Virus record (IMG/VR): IMGVR_UViG_3300022921_000099
Span: 1 to 24,817 of that record
Reading direction: 5' to 3' (one strand)
Source of the DNA: a virus
Length of the DNA stretch: 24,817 bases
The first letter of the stretch is position 1, and each line of letters starts with the position of its first letter. A program made the position numbers and the translations under genes. Below the pieces are notes generated by a model. It saw only the letters and a list, made by a program, of their open reading frames with translations. It did not search any database and had not been told where the DNA came from. Below are positions 1 to 6,099 of the stretch, one piece after another.

Positions 1-147
1 CGGGTCTTTAGGACACGATTAAATAGTGAGTTGTCTTGTTGTTCGCTATTTTGCTTATAAGGCTCAATTACTTCTGTAAGGGTGTATCTTTGGTTTGTTT
101 GCGTACTTGCTTGTTCTTGTCTTTGGTTATGTACGTTCTTTTTTTTT
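1..147 (-). other. Open -1 frame after an A9 tract, running off the window
   Basis: On the minus strand the membrane-protein gene reads CAA AAA AAA AGA through nine A's at 139-147. In the -1 frame there is no stop from there to the window edge (about 46 codons). The frame begins just after a TAA and holds no ATG, GTG or TTG start. Either a downstream gene is reached by frameshifting, or a gene beyond the edge uses this reading, or the frame is open by chance. Position 1-67 holds no other gene. Confidence 0.3.
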
Positions 148-1648
148 GAAGTTCGGCTTCTTTAGTAAGTTCTTCTTTATAAAAAATTCGATTTCTAGTA
201 TTTGGAATTTCTTTTTCGACTTCGGCGGCTTGATTAGCGGCTTCAACCCATTCATTCCATTTATCTAGATTAGTTTCTGGATCGTCCATTGCTTCTTTAA
301 TTTGTTCACTTATTGAAGGTGATTCGTCCAAAGATTCGTTTTTTTTTGATTCCTGTATTACTTCTGCTTCTTCAGTTTCAGCCACAGTTGGATCAGTTTC
401 ATCCTGTCCTTGAACGCCTTTTTCATCTTGTGGCGCACTAGGTGTTTCAGTTCCTTCTTCTGTGTTTTCTGAATCTTCTGGTTCTGGTTCTGGATCGCTA
501 CTTGGTTCTGGATCCGGATCGGACTTTGGGGGCAAACTACCGCCTTTGTCTTCACGGTACCAATTGAATGTGTACTGTGATGCAATTAGAAGCAATACTG
601 CTAGTGGGTCGAATACAAATATAATAACAATAATAACCCAACGAACTGCTTCTTCTAATAAATTGTTATCTGCATTTTCACCGTAGATAAATTCTGCGAT
701 ATATTTGATAGGACCTACTTCTGCTTCTAGTTTACGATATTCTTTTTCGTAGCCAAACTTTTCTTCTCGAACGTCATCTATGTTCTTTTGTTCAGTTTCA
801 ATAAACCCTTCAAGTTCAGTAATACGTCCTTCGATATCCTGTGTCTTATTATTTGCTTGGTTACGTAAATCGTTAATACGTTTGTTAATTGAAGCAATGT
901 CTGTGGCATACTTGGCATCAATCTTAGCAAGGTCTTCATCTAACTTGGTGTTGATTTTTAATATCTCTGCTTGTGCTCTTGAAGCAACACTTAGTTCATT
1001 GTCCTTGGCTTTCTTAACTGCATCTTCGTATGCTTTAGTTCCGCCTAGGGATCCTTCAAACTTTTTCTCAGCCGCGGCAATTTCTGCATCACGTCTGTCC
1101 TGTGCTTGAGTAATACGTAATTGTTGTTGCTCTACTTCAAACTTAGCATCTGCTCTAAAGGCATCCTTCTCGCTCTTGATACGAGTATAAATTTTGTCTA
1201 GATTGTCCTGTTCGCTTGTAATTAGACTATCAACACGAACATCTTCGCCTTTCAACAAGCGATCAAGTTCTCCACGCCAGCGATCTATCTTGGCTTGACT
1301 TCGTGTTTCTTTGCCGTCGAGTGTATCAATAAGAGCAACTTGCTCTGTACTCATTGATGTTTGTTCAATATGTGCTTTAGATAAGAATCCAAATATACCC
1401 ATGCTTGTAATAAACATTAATACTAATACTGCAACGGATAGGTAACCTTTCATCCACCAAACAGCACGACTCCAATACCTGTGTAGCCAAACTGCTGTTA
1501 CAAGTTTACCAACTTCAAGTACACCGCCCATAATCATAATTGGAATTGCCGCCGCGGCGAAAATAGCCACTAGTCCTGCAACTGAGTAGTAAATAGCAAC
1601 TGCACTGATACACAATGCTGTTATAAATGTAATGATTCCAAAAAACAT
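68..1648 (-). CDS. Membrane-anchored coiled-coil protein with acidic Pro-rich tail
   Basis: This 526-residue protein has hydrophobic segments at about residues 4-45 and 68-92. A long charged coiled coil rich in K, E, D, A and Q follows (about 100-320), then another pair of hydrophobic stretches (about 335-362, with the motif FDPLAVLLL). The tail is very acidic, with D/E-P repeats, and ends in a Lys-rich segment. Transmembrane ends flanking a cytoplasmic or periplasmic coiled coil resemble the DUF4407 type of membrane protein, but that is a suggestion only. The start is well supported: TAGGAGA lies just before the ATG and a TATAAATA late-type box lies at 1666-1673. An A9 tract near the 3' end (139-147) leaves a -1 frame open to the window edge. 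The function is unknown; a role in the virion or at the host membrane is inference. Confidence 0.8.
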   Translation of the reverse strand: MFFGIITFITALCISAVAIYYSVAGLVAIFAAAAIPIMIMGGVLEVGKLVTAVWLHRYWSRAVWWMKGYLSVAVLVLMFITSMGIFGFLSKAHIEQTSMSTEQVALIDTLDGKETRSQAKIDRWRGELDRLLKGEDVRVDSLITSEQDNLDKIYTRIKSEKDAFRADAKFEVEQQQLRITQAQDRRDAEIAAAEKKFEGSLGGTKAYEDAVKKAKDNELSVASRAQAEILKINTKLDEDLAKIDAKYATDIASINKRINDLRNQANNKTQDIEGRITELEGFIETEQKNIDDVREEKFGYEKEYRKLEAEVGPIKYIAEFIYGENADNNLLEEAVRWVIIVIIFVFDPLAVLLLIASQYTFNWYREDKGGSLPPKSDPDPEPSSDPEPEPEDSENTEEGTETPSAPQDEKGVQGQDETDPTVAETEEAEVIQESKKNESLDESPSISEQIKEAMDDPETNLDKWNEWVEAANQAAEVEKEIPNTRNRIFYKEELTKEAELQKKRTYITKDKNKQVRKQTKDTPLQK

Positions 1649-1665
1649 ATTGTCTCCTAACTTAG

Positions 1666-1673
1666 TATTTATA
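1666..1673 (-). promoter_or_regulatory. T4-type late promoter box TATAAATA
   Basis: Minus strand reads TATAAATA, then CTAAGT, then TAGGAGA and the ATG of the membrane coiled-coil gene. In T4-like phages this octamer is the gp55-dependent late promoter. The tight spacing to the ribosome binding site supports the call. Confidence 0.65.
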
Positions 1674-1703
1674 GTAGTTCTACTAGGTAGAAAACTATTA
1701 CTA

Positions 1704-2138
1704 TTATCTTCTTAGGAAAGTCCATGCAGTCGAACCGTTACGACAGGCAGTTTCCTTAAAGTCTCTTAGTTTATTTTTGTAATTTATCTGTGAAAAAAGT
1801 ACTCTACAGTAACCACTACCTTGTGGGTAACTCATAACAATAGATACTTTACCACTACTATTAGTTTCGTTACTATACCATTCAATAACTTCGCCTTCTT
1901 GACTGTTATCTAATGCATAGAATACTGCTTGTTCTTGCTTAACTTGATCTTCGTATGGAAGTTTATACATCTCCCATTTAAAAAAGTTAGTTACAACATT
2001 AACATAACTTTTATTAGGTTGATAAGAGTTATTAGCACTACTGTTCACACTATTACTAATGTAAGTATCTTTAGATGTACCAGCACATCCTGCTAGTACA
2101 CTAATTAAAATGCTTACGATTAACAATCTCCCAACCAC
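1704..2138 (-). CDS. Predicted lipoprotein, third of three in a row
   Basis: The protein has a short hydrophobic N-terminus ending in the lipobox L-A-G-C, so it should be lipidated and anchored in the envelope. The mature part is about 125 residues, Ser/Asn-rich at first and without a motif I recognise. An ATG exists at 2150, but it has no ribosome binding site. The GTG at 2138 has GGAGGT five bases upstream and leaves a normal signal peptide, so I chose it. The gene overlaps the end of the preceding lipoprotein gene by about 38 bases, which suggests translational coupling. The function is unknown. Confidence 0.75.
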   Translation of the reverse strand: MVGRLLIVSILISVLAGCAGTSKDTYISNSVNSSANNSYQPNKSYVNVVTNFFKWEMYKLPYEDQVKQEQAVFYALDNSQEGEVIEWYSNETNSSGKVSIVMSYPQGSGYCRVLFSQINYKNKLRDFKETACRNGSTAWTFLRR

Positions 2139-2439
2139 CGTGACCTCCATTCTTATCTAATTTTTTACAGATAAATCCTCGTTTATATTCTTTACCTACA
2201 TAGTAATAATATTCACGACATGAATCTGCAATCCCGGACTTAACAATTTTCATGTTGTTAAGATTTGGTTTATCTGAACAAGTAACCACAGTTTCGCTTG
2301 AAACTTCTGTATTGTTTTTCTTTACAATCTTTTGATCTGTATAACAATACTGCGATTGGTCGACAGTTTGAACTTTTGGATTAGTTGCACTACAGGCTCC
2401 TAGAATGAGAGCAGTAGACAGTAATACAAGAAGTCTCAT
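2101..2439 (-). CDS. Predicted lipoprotein, second of three
   Basis: This 112-residue protein starts with a signal peptide ending in the lipobox L-G-A-C. The mature domain has several cysteines (about 32, 54, 74 and 91) that could form disulfides in the periplasm. It starts one base after the stop of the upstream lipoprotein gene, so the two are almost certainly co-transcribed and coupled. I do not recognise a family; attachment to the outer membrane is inferred from the lipobox alone. Confidence 0.75.
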   Translation of the reverse strand: MRLLVLLSTALILGACSATNPKVQTVDQSQYCYTDQKIVKKNNTEVSSETVVTCSDKPNLNNMKIVKSGIADSCREYYYYVGKEYKRGFICKKLDKNGGHGGWEIVNRKHFN

Positions 2440-2440
2440 A

Positions 2441-2932
2441 TTACTGTACCTGATTCTGTTGTTTTGCTTCGCTAATCAATGCGTCAAATGTTTCTTTAGG
2501 CATTTTTAACTTAACAAAAGTATAATGCTTTCCACCTAAAGTAAAATGACCCGACTCTCTTTGTAAATGTTCTCTAATGACTGTGTCTTTAACAACATAA
2601 GAAATCATAGTGTCAGTTGACTTAACGTCATTCTTAAACCCAATTTCAGTTTTAGAGTTTACTTTACTATTGATACGTTTTGCAAAATTATTCATTGCAA
2701 TCGCATACATTTGCTCTTCAGCCGCCTGTGCGTAGATACTCTCACCGGCACCACAAGCATATGCATAGTCTTTTTCCCACCAGAACCAACCTTCGGTACC
2801 TGATTCTTTGCATGAGTTATACCACTTAGGCTGTGCATAAGTGTCTCGCTCTGCGATAGTTGTCATTGAACTACAAGCCCCTAGCAAACTTACTAGAGCA
2901 CCTGTTGCTACAATTTTTAATACGCCTTTCAT
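2441..2932 (-). CDS. Predicted lipoprotein, first of three, LPP20-like
   Basis: The protein has 163 residues. The signal peptide ends in lipobox L-G-A-C followed by SS. The mature part begins with a short W-rich segment and a YACGAGES-type motif, then a helix rich in Ala and Gln. This layout resembles LPP20/LpoB-type lipoproteins, although the match is by eye. The ribosome binding site AAAGGAGG lies just before the ATG, and a sigma70-type promoter stands at 2968-2996, so this gene heads the three-lipoprotein operon. A phage-encoded envelope lipoprotein could modify the cell surface or block superinfection; that is inference. Confidence 0.78.
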   Translation of the reverse strand: MKGVLKIVATGALVSLLGACSSMTTIAERDTYAQPKWYNSCKESGTEGWFWWEKDYAYACGAGESIYAQAAEEQMYAIAMNNFAKRINSKVNSKTEIGFKNDVKSTDTMISYVVKDTVIREHLQRESGHFTLGGKHYTFVKLKMPKETFDALISEAKQQNQVQ

Positions 2933-2967
2933 ATTATAAAGCCTCCTTTAGCCTATTCATTTTATAT

Positions 2968-2996
2968 AGTATATACGATTTAAAATTAAAAGTCAA
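2968..2996 (-). promoter_or_regulatory. Sigma70-type promoter for the lipoprotein operon
   Basis: Minus strand TTGACT (2991-2996), a 17-base spacer and TATACT (2968-2973). It lies about 35 bases upstream of the first lipoprotein start, in an AT-rich gap. Confidence 0.75.
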
Positions 2997-3013
2997 GCAT
3001 TAATTTGCCAAAA

Positions 3014-3466
3014 TTATCCACGTCGCATTGTAGCAATTTCGGTTGCTTGTTTTTGTCCGTTCTTGTCATCATCGTCAGCAAAGATTGGAACCATATTTGA
3101 TTTATGCATAGTAGCAATACCTACAAGTCTACGTTCGCCTGTATATTGCATAGGTTCTTTTTTGGTACACGGCTCAAACCCATCTTTAGAAACATAACTT
3201 GGAATATTTTCTGTTTCTCTAACATAAGGTCCACTATGATGCCACGGAGTGCTAACAACGGATTCAGTTCTAGGTTTCAATTGCCCGTGAATATACTTTA
3301 CATACTCATCAAAGGTCATCATATGATTCTTCAAACCCAATCGTTTCATTTCTTTATTATGAATTCGATGTTGTTCTTGCCATTTGGCAATTTTAGCCTT
3401 TGTAGGTTTAGACTTTCTTACTCTAGTATTAAGAGTTGTAAGTCCTTGTGCTAAATGCATAGTCAT
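3014..3466 (-). CDS. Conserved phage protein of unknown function
   Basis: The protein has 150 residues. The N-terminus (MTMHLAQGLTT) leads into a basic helix, then a middle with HHSGPYVRET and a C-terminal part with GIATMHKSNMVPIF followed by an acidic DDDDK stretch and MRR. I recall proteins of this layout from marine T4-like phages, where they have no assigned role. No signal peptide or membrane segment is seen. The upstream promoter at 3501-3529 carries a perfect palindrome, so expression may be controlled separately from the lipoprotein genes downstream. Confidence 0.8.
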   Translation of the reverse strand: MTMHLAQGLTTLNTRVRKSKPTKAKIAKWQEQHRIHNKEMKRLGLKNHMMTFDEYVKYIHGQLKPRTESVVSTPWHHSGPYVRETENIPSYVSKDGFEPCTKKEPMQYTGERRLVGIATMHKSNMVPIFADDDDKNGQKQATEIATMRRG

Positions 3467-3500
3467 AATAATGTTGCCTCTATGTTACTTTAATTACTTT

Positions 3501-3529
3501 ATTGTACTATTAATAGTACAAGAAGTCAA
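3501..3529 (-). promoter_or_regulatory. Sigma70-type promoter
   Basis: Minus strand TTGACT (3524-3529), 17-base spacer, TACAAT (3501-3506). It precedes the gene starting at 3466. A 20-base palindrome covers the -10 box and most of the spacer. Confidence 0.72.
3502..3521. promoter_or_regulatory. Perfect 20-bp palindrome, possible operator
   Basis: TTGTACTATTAATAGTACAA is its own reverse complement and sits across the -10 box and spacer of the promoter at 3501-3529. A dimeric repressor bound here would block RNA polymerase. Which protein would bind is not visible in the window. Confidence 0.5.
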
Positions 3530-3559
3530 GAGTTTTTGGAGAAATTAATTTGGATTTGT

Positions 3560-3808
3560 TTATGATAAATTGTCTTTGGCTATATCATACCAATATTGGC
3601 CACTATCTCGCAGGCTTTCGTTTGCTCTACGTAGTTTTTCCAATGTCTTTACAATTTGCTTGTGTCTAAACTGGGTGTAGGTTCTGTTTGTTTCTAGGTG
3701 TTTTTCTAATTTAGTAATAACGCTGTCAATGTCCGGACAAGTTATATCAGGAACTTTAGGTGCTTTCTTTTTCCACCTCTGCCAGGACGTGAGTCGCTTA
3801 CGCTTCAT
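3560..3808 (-). CDS. Small conserved phage protein with TCPDID and RRANESLR motifs
   Basis: This 82-residue protein has a basic Trp-containing N-terminus, then TCPDIDSVI, then a helix ending in LRRANESLRDSGQYW. Small proteins with a C-P-x-I-D segment followed by a Leu/Arg-rich coiled coil and a W are common in tailed phages, with no known function. There is no clear ribosome binding site before the ATG at 3808, and a terminator lies just upstream at 3834-3857, so where its transcript begins is unclear. Confidence 0.7.
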   Translation of the reverse strand: MKRKRLTSWQRWKKKAPKVPDITCPDIDSVITKLEKHLETNRTYTQFRHKQIVKTLEKLRRANESLRDSGQYWYDIAKDNLS

Positions 3809-3833
3809 AATGTTATTTAAGCGATATAGTCAA

Positions 3834-3857
3834 ATATAGGCCCCGAAGGGCCTATAT
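3834..3857 (-). terminator. Intrinsic terminator with UUCG loop after the porin gene
   Basis: A perfect 10-bp stem, ATATAGGCCC / GGGCCTATAT, closes a UUCG loop when read on the minus strand, just after the porin stop codon. A short T run follows. The core is repeated at 24478-24503. Confidence 0.8.
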
Positions 3858-3868
3858 AATTGATTGAA

Positions 3869-4948
3869 TTAGAACTTGTATCTAATGCTTGCTAACACCT
3901 GCTGTGTTTCAGCGTATGCCGCACCAGTGAATACATTCGTTCCACTCTTATCGTGGAAGTATAGTCCCATTTCCAAACCATCCTGTTTGTCAGGACGCCT
4001 TGTTTCATCATAGTTTTGGTAGATATTATGGACAATACCGTAGTAGTTTCCATCGTATCCTAGATCATCGTTTTCAGTTCTGTGTGCTGTAACGTATGTT
4101 GATTGTGTTACATTATACATCACACCATAGTCTAGTCGATCATCTTTTGTGTATGTGCCTGTGTTACCATCGTCCCACAGTTCAACACCCCATAACATTG
4201 GAACACCAAATCTGTGTAGGCTTCCACCTACTGCATAACCTTCTTGATCCTTTGTACCTGCATCTTCAACGCCGTCGATACGCATATAGGATACATCTGC
4301 AAGTCCCATTAGGTTAATAGTACCAGTGTAGTAACCCACGTTACCATCATTGTCCCAACCTAGTGCAACACCCCACGGCTTGTCTCTTTTAATTCTATAT
4401 GAATCAAAGTCAAACTCGTTGTCATATTCCCAACCACCAAATGTGATTACAGTCTTTTCTCTGTGATCAATTCTGTAGTTTGTTTCAGTAAAGATAAGTG
4501 GTGCTGAAATCTTAGGAGTCTTTGCGAAACCCATTCTCTGTGCATCTGTTTCACCAAAGTAGATTCTTGCCGTGTCATTACCAACACCAATTTGCTTTTC
4601 CTGCACGGTGTTGTTTAGTGACGTATCAAGTGAGTAGTGTGTGTCGTAAACCATTGACGCACCTGCCCAATTAATGTTTAGTGAATTCTCTGGTAAGTCT
4701 GTTTCAATACCTAACTGTAATTCACCGCGTGAATCCCAACCCGAGTCATAAGTCTTGTCATCGTAGTATCCTTCCACTTCACCGTTTACAAAGAAGCCAG
4801 TAGGCAAGTTAGGAACGTTCTTCTCTAACTTCGCAACTCTGTCTTCTAGTGTTTCTGCCTTAGCCGGAGCCGTAAATAAGACTGCCGCAAACGCAATCAT
4901 TACTAACCCCAAAATGCCTAAAGCAATTTTATTATGATTTATTTTCAT
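3869..4948 (-). CDS. Porin-like outer-membrane beta-barrel protein
   Basis: This 359-residue protein has a classical signal peptide ending APAKA. A short heptad segment follows (LEDRVAKLEKN), as found before the barrel of several trimeric porins. The rest is a long run of alternating, aromatic, Gly/Asp-rich strands, and the last residue is Phe after ASIRYK, the usual outer-membrane assembly signal. It is predicted to form a pore in the host outer membrane. AAGGAAA precedes the ATG. The gene lies between a tRNA-cluster terminator (4980-5010) and a UUCG terminator (3834-3857), so it may be expressed by read-through or from a promoter I could not see. Phage porins are known in lambdoid phages, where they change the receptor surface; that role here is inference. 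Confidence 0.85.
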   Translation of the reverse strand: MKINHNKIALGILGLVMIAFAAVLFTAPAKAETLEDRVAKLEKNVPNLPTGFFVNGEVEGYYDDKTYDSGWDSRGELQLGIETDLPENSLNINWAGASMVYDTHYSLDTSLNNTVQEKQIGVGNDTARIYFGETDAQRMGFAKTPKISAPLIFTETNYRIDHREKTVITFGGWEYDNEFDFDSYRIKRDKPWGVALGWDNDGNVGYYTGTINLMGLADVSYMRIDGVEDAGTKDQEGYAVGGSLHRFGVPMLWGVELWDDGNTGTYTKDDRLDYGVMYNVTQSTYVTAHRTENDDLGYDGNYYGIVHNIYQNYDETRRPDKQDGLEMGLYFHDKSGTNVFTGAAYAETQQVLASIRYKF

Positions 4949-4979
4949 TATTTTTATATTTCCTTTTTCTTATTCGAAT

Positions 4980-5010
4980 AAAAAAGACACACCTGTAACG
5001 GTAATGTCTT
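4980..5010 (-). terminator. Intrinsic terminator after the tRNA cluster
   Basis: On the minus strand AAGACA pairs with TGTCTT around an inner ACC/GGT pairing, followed directly by six T's. It would end the tmRNA-tRNA transcript before the porin gene. A second hairpin (TGCACTC/GGGTGCA, 5023-5039) lies between it and tRNA-Thr. A 12-bp palindrome TTATTCGAATAA follows at 4970-4981. Confidence 0.6.
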
Positions 5011-5052
5011 CTTTAATAGTTATGCACCCAATGAGTGCAGGTATGATAAAAG

Positions 5053-5127
5053 TGGTGCCGACGGAGAGAATCGAACTCCCAATCTACTGATTACAAATCA
5101 GTTGCCTTACCATTCGGCCACGTCGGC
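5053..5127 (-). tRNA. tRNA-Thr (anticodon TGT)
   Basis: The cloverleaf closes fully: acceptor GCCGACG/CGTCGGC, D stem GCC/GGC, anticodon stem ACTGA/TCAGT with loop TTTGTAA, and T arm GGGAG-TTCGATT-CTCTC with one G-U pair. CCA is encoded (5053-5055). It decodes ACA and other A-ending Thr codons, common in AT-rich genes. Confidence 0.95.
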
Positions 5128-5150
5128 AATGTAGTATTTAATATAAAATT

Positions 5151-5224
5151 TGGAGCGGGTAAGGAGAATCGAACTCCTAGCATCAGATTGGAAATCTGAG
5201 GTATTACCATTATACGATACCCGC
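5151..5224 (-). tRNA. tRNA-Gly (anticodon TCC)
   Basis: Acceptor GCGGGTA/TACCCGC, D stem GTAT/ATAC, anticodon stem TCAGA/TCTGA with loop TTTCCAA, T arm AGGAG-TTCGATT-CTCCT. CCA is encoded after discriminator T. It reads GGA codons. Confidence 0.95.
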
Positions 5225-5228
5225 AATT

Positions 5229-5314
5229 TGGCATAGGTGGAGGGATTCGAACCCCCTAGCATCTCTGCTCTAGTTTTGGAGACTAGTGTGACACTCCAAC
5301 TTCACCGCACCTAC
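5229..5314 (-). tRNA. tRNA-Trp (anticodon CCA) with a long variable arm
   Basis: Acceptor GTAGGTG/CACCTAT (first pair G-U), D stem GTGA/TCAC, anticodon stem CTAGT/ACTAG with loop CTCCAAA, T arm GGGGG-TTCGAAT-CCCTC, discriminator G and encoded CCA. The anticodon loop and discriminator match tRNA-Trp. The variable region is 13 bases with a 3-bp AGC/GCT stem instead of the usual 4-5 bases. It begins five bases after the stop of the glycine-zipper gene. Confidence 0.9.
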
Positions 5315-5319
5315 ATAAA

Positions 5320-5754
5320 TTACTTGTTAAATCTTAAACTGTATTGTCTTCCATTGTGTGTAAACGTAACTGTTGAATGCGAATAAACCTCTTGATATTC
5401 TTCGTTATATCTAGTTTCAATATTACACTGTGTTCTAGTTCCGCCAGTTGCTTTACTGTTGTTATGTCCAAGAAAGCCACCTAGTAATGCTCCAACTGCT
5501 CCACCGTTTTCTACATTCTTAGTTACATTGTTACCAATAACTCCGCCAATGATTGCACCAGTTAGCATATCACCCGAACGGTCACCAGGTATGTGTACAT
5601 CTCGACATACTTCTACACGATAAGGGTCTTTCTTAATAACTTTTTTGTAATGATCTTGGACCACTTCAGCATTTGCTACACCAGATAACCCTAGTAAAAA
5701 GCCTACACCAATAGCGATGGCGATAGTATGAAAATAAACTTCTTTGTACTGCAT
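5320..5754 (-). CDS. Exported glycine-zipper (17 kDa antigen-like) protein
   Basis: This 144-residue protein has a signal peptide ending VANA (about residue 29). A zone of glycine repeats, GAIIGGVIGNN and GAVGALLGGFLG (about 66-97), fits the glycine-zipper 2TM domain of the Rickettsia 17 kDa surface antigen family. The C-terminal part is polar with two cysteines in total (about 54 and 109). There is no lipobox cysteine, so it is probably secreted to the periplasm or outer membrane without lipid. AAGGAAA lies upstream of the ATG, directly after a tmRNA hairpin. It shares the tmRNA promoter and precedes tRNA-Trp, an unusual place for a protein gene. Confidence 0.82.
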   Translation of the reverse strand: MQYKEVYFHTIAIAIGVGFLLGLSGVANAEVVQDHYKKVIKKDPYRVEVCRDVHIPGDRSGDMLTGAIIGGVIGNNVTKNVENGGAVGALLGGFLGHNNSKATGGTRTQCNIETRYNEEYQEVYSHSTVTFTHNGRQYSLRFNK

Positions 5755-5841
5755 TTGATATTTCCTTGCTCGATGAGCACTAAACGTTAAGGTGCAACTT
5801 TTCTGTTGCCAGGTAAGTTGCCAACCCCGTAGCCTAACTAA

Positions 5842-5871
5842 TTAGGCCGCAAGAGCAAAGTTTTCGTTTGC
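5842..5871 (-). other. tmRNA proteolysis tag reading frame
   Basis: GCA AAC GAA AAC TTT GCT CTT GCG GCC TAA encodes A-N-E-N-F-A-L-A-A. The ALAA end is the degradation signal read by ClpX and related proteases. The tag is one residue shorter than the E. coli form and lacks its Asp. Confidence 0.92.
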
Positions 5872-5955
5872 GTCTATAGATTTGCTTGATTTACGGTCAT
5901 CGCCTACCGGTAACTCCACTGCGCCTATGCCGTGTATCGATCCTGTTTCACCCCC

Positions 5956-6002
5956 ATCATAACTACATGAAAATTGTCTGTGTTAATCTCTCCATGTAGT
6001 TA
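5956..6002 (-). other. Intervening segment of the permuted tmRNA
   Basis: The 47-base spacer between the acceptor CCA and the coding 5' end holds a perfect 11-bp inverted repeat (ATAACTACATG / CATGTAGTTAT). In the precursor this helix would bring the two pieces together before processing at the CCA end and at the mature 5' end. Confidence 0.75.
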
Positions 6003-6070
6003 TGGTGGAGGTGGGCGGTACTGCCCCGCCGTCTACTCCGTCGTCAACGTGCTTCAACGTTACAAGTATA

Positions 6071-6099
6071 TTTATAACACCTTTATACGGTGATGTCAA
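6071..6099 (-). promoter_or_regulatory. Consensus sigma70 promoter for the tmRNA, overlapping a late box
   Basis: TTGACA (6094-6099), 17-base spacer, TATAAA (6071-6076). Transcription would begin near 6064, at the expected 5' end of the acceptor piece. The -10 overlaps TATAAATA (6069-6076), so late phage sigma factor could use the same site. The promoter covers the last codons of the upstream gene. Confidence 0.85.

Larger units (their letters stand above)
5771..6063 (-). ncRNA. ssrA: Circularly permuted (two-piece) tmRNA
   Basis: In the permuted order the acceptor piece comes first (about 6063 down to 6003). It ends CACCTCC-A-CCA after a 5-bp T stem GGCGG/CCGCC. A 47-base spacer (5956-6002) follows, then the coding piece, which begins GGGGGTG at 5955. 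GGGGGTG pairs with CACCTCC and leaves a G-U at the third pair, the alanyl-tRNA synthetase identity signal. The tag frame at 5842-5871 reads A-N-E-N-F-A-L-A-A-stop and is preceded by ATAGAC, like the conserved bases before the resume codon of known tmRNAs. The stop lies in a perfect hairpin GCCTAA/TTAGGC, as in helix P5, and a 7-bp stem GCAACTT/AAGTTGC (5794-5800, 5815-5821) follows. tmRNA rescues stalled ribosomes and tags the products for ClpXP-type proteolysis. The outer ends are estimates. Confidence 0.92.

Noticed and set aside
358-585. Repetitive frame in the Pro/Glu/Asp repeats of the first gene
   Set aside because: It is an out-of-frame reading of the codon repeats in the acidic tail.
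5229-5314. Reading the Trp tRNA as a class II Ser or Leu tRNA
   Set aside because: The anticodon stem fits only one register and gives CCA; no Ser or Leu anticodon is possible.
5771-6063. tmRNA remnant left by prophage integration (attachment site)
   Set aside because: Both pieces, the tag and the promoter are complete, and no integrase or flanking host genes are present.
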